Assembly (NCBI GenBank): GCA_031259875.1
Contig: JAIRKW010000145.1
Span: 1-6,407, forward strand
Reading direction: 5' to 3'
DNA: 6,407 nucleotides
Source of the DNA: Campylobacteraceae bacterium
Lineage (GTDB): Bacteria; Campylobacterota; Campylobacteria; Campylobacterales; Campylobacteraceae
This document shows, piece by piece, positions 5,270 through 6,407 of the stretch. The notes under the pieces were generated by a model that was not told the origin of the DNA, did not search any database, and was given only the letters and a program-made list of their open reading frames with translations. The position numbers and the translations under genes were made by a program. How positions within the stretch are numbered: the stretch's first letter is position 1; every line of letters starts with the position of its first letter.

Positions 5270-6407
5270 ATGTATCGTTTTGCACCGTCTCCAACAGGTG
5301 ATATGCATATAGGCAATTTAAGAGCAGCTATTTTTAATTTTATTTGTGCACGCCAAAACAATAAAGGTTTTTATCTGCGCATAGAAGATACTGATACTGC
5401 ACGCAATATTGACGGAAAAGATAAAGAAATTTTAGTAATATTAAAAACTTTTAATATTACTTACAATGCCGTCTACTATCAGAGTAAAAATTTAAGATTT
5501 CATCAGAAGTTTGCAATGCAGCTTGTGAGTGAAAAAAAGGCATTTGCCTGTTTTTGCACCGAAGAGGAATTGGATACAAAAAGAGAAGAGGCAAAAAGAA
5601 ACGGAGTTGCTTATAGGTATGACAATAAATGTCTAAGTTTAAGTAATGAAGAGGTTTTGGCAAATGAAAAGCCTTTCGTGATACGCCTCAAACAGCCTGA
5701 AAACAAGATAACTTTTACAGATGCCATCAAGGGCAAATTGTCATTTGAGCCAAAAGATATTGATAGTTTTGTAATTTTGCGCCATAATAAAACGCCGATG
5801 TATAATTTCGCCTGTGCTATAGATGATATGCTGGAAAATACCACAGATATAATAAGAGGTGAAGATCACGTTTCAAATACTCCAAAACAAGAACATATAA
5901 GAGCATCTTTGGGATATACGCAAAATATAAATTATGCCCATCTTCCTATCATTTTAAACAATGAGGGTAAAAAAATGAGCAAGCGAGATGATGCTTCAAG
6001 TGTAAAATGGCTTTTAGAGCAGGGATTTTTACCAAGCGCGATAGCAAATTATCTTATACTTTTGGGAAATAAAACGCCAAAAGAGATATTTACGCTCCAA
6101 GAAGCCATAGAATGGTTTGACATAAAAAACATATCCAGATCTCCTGCAAAATTTGATATAGACAAACTAAGACAGATAAATCGCGAACACCTAAGAGCTT
6201 TGAGCAATAAAGAATTTGCAAACTTTATGGGTTTTGAAAACGAAAATATCGGCAAAATCGGCAAAATCTACACCGAAGAGGGCAGTATAATAAAAGAGAT
6301 AGAGCCAAAAATCAAAGCTATTTTTGCGCCCAAAAAAGCGCCGGAAGGATTTGAGAAAGAGTTTGAGATATTAAGATCTATTTTGCAAAATGCTCCATAT
6401 TTTGATG
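5270..6407 (+). CDS. gltX: Glutamyl-tRNA synthetase, class I (3' end outside window)
   Basis: The enzyme charges tRNA with glutamate from ATP and glutamate in the cytoplasm. The first 379 residues are present. FAPSPTGDMHIGN (residues 4-16) contains the HIGH motif and RIEDTD follows at 37-42. C94, C96, Y117 and C121 make the CxC...YxxxC pattern of a zinc site. RGEDHVSNTPKQ is at 196-207 and the KMSKR loop is intact at 235-239. The anticodon-binding helical domain starts near 290 and is cut by the window. Campylobacterota usually carry two GltX paralogs, and in Helicobacter one of them (GluRS2) glutamylates tRNA-Gln for later amidation by GatCAB. The start 'M.RFAPSPTGDMHIGNLRAA' resembles what I recall of that Helicobacter GluRS2 and of its Campylobacter counterpart, so this may be the tRNA-Gln type; that is not proven here. 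ATG at 5270 gives the standard family N-terminus, with AGGA five bases upstream. Full length is probably about 430-440 residues. Confidence 0.95.
   Translation, partial: MYRFAPSPTGDMHIGNLRAAIFNFICARQNNKGFYLRIEDTDTARNIDGKDKEILVILKTFNITYNAVYYQSKNLRFHQKFAMQLVSEKKAFACFCTEEELDTKREEAKRNGVAYRYDNKCLSLSNEEVLANEKPFVIRLKQPENKITFTDAIKGKLSFEPKDIDSFVILRHNKTPMYNFACAIDDMLENTTDIIRGEDHVSNTPKQEHIRASLGYTQNINYAHLPIILNNEGKKMSKRDDASSVKWLLEQGFLPSAIANYLILLGNKTPKEIFTLQEAIEWFDIKNISRSPAKFDIDKLRQINREHLRALSNKEFANFMGFENENIGKIGKIYTEEGSIIKEIEPKIKAIFAPKKAPEGFEKEFEILRSILQNAPYFD

Noticed and set aside
1..6407. A new defence system or mobile island built around the SDH-type protease.
   Set aside because: No recombinase, terminal repeats, toxin, nuclease or foreign-looking stretch is present; the neighbours are ordinary envelope and translation genes.

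Overview
The window is AT-rich and every gene lies on the + strand. It looks like the chromosome of a member of the Campylobacterota (Epsilonproteobacteria). The outer-membrane proteins resemble Campylobacter CadF, the glutamyl-tRNA synthetase is of the short type I recall from Campylobacter and Helicobacter, and several promoters show a TATAAT -10 box behind T-rich DNA without a clear -35 box. I cannot name the genus. Nothing points to a mobile element, prophage, CRISPR array or RNA gene.

Layout: (1) 2-256, the C-terminal end of an iron-dependent alcohol dehydrogenase-like protein. (2) 360-1763, a 467-aa OmpA/CadF-like outer-membrane protein with two OmpA peptidoglycan-binding domains in tandem. 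(3) 1840-2847, a 335-aa cytoplasmic protein of the serine dehydrogenase proteinase (SDH/SppA-like, ClpP-crotonase fold) family with an unrecognised C-terminal extension. (4) 2949-3950 and (5) 4092-5159, two more OmpA/CadF-like proteins with one peptidoglycan-binding domain each. (6) 5270-6407, a glutamyl-tRNA synthetase cut by the window end.

The three OmpA-like genes are clear paralogs. They share a 17-residue signal peptide, a CadF-like N-terminal beta-barrel, a Pro/Glu-rich linker of variable length and a C-terminal OmpA domain with the diaminopimelate-contacting Asp and Arg. Their likely job is to tie the outer membrane to the peptidoglycan. All three lack the FRLS tetrapeptide of the CadF fibronectin-binding site.

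Transcription seems to be organised mostly in short units. ompA-like 2 and 3 each end in a good intrinsic terminator. ompA-like 1 ends in a perfect 14-bp hairpin without a U-tract, so readthrough or transcript processing into the protease gene is possible. Clear -10 boxes precede ompA-like 1, ompA-like 2 and gltX. The leader of ompA-like 3 holds an AT-rich hairpin followed by seven T's just before the ribosome binding site. The most interesting points are the double peptidoglycan-binding domain, the SDH-type protease inside an outer-membrane protein array, and the leader structures. I see no convincing wholly new system.
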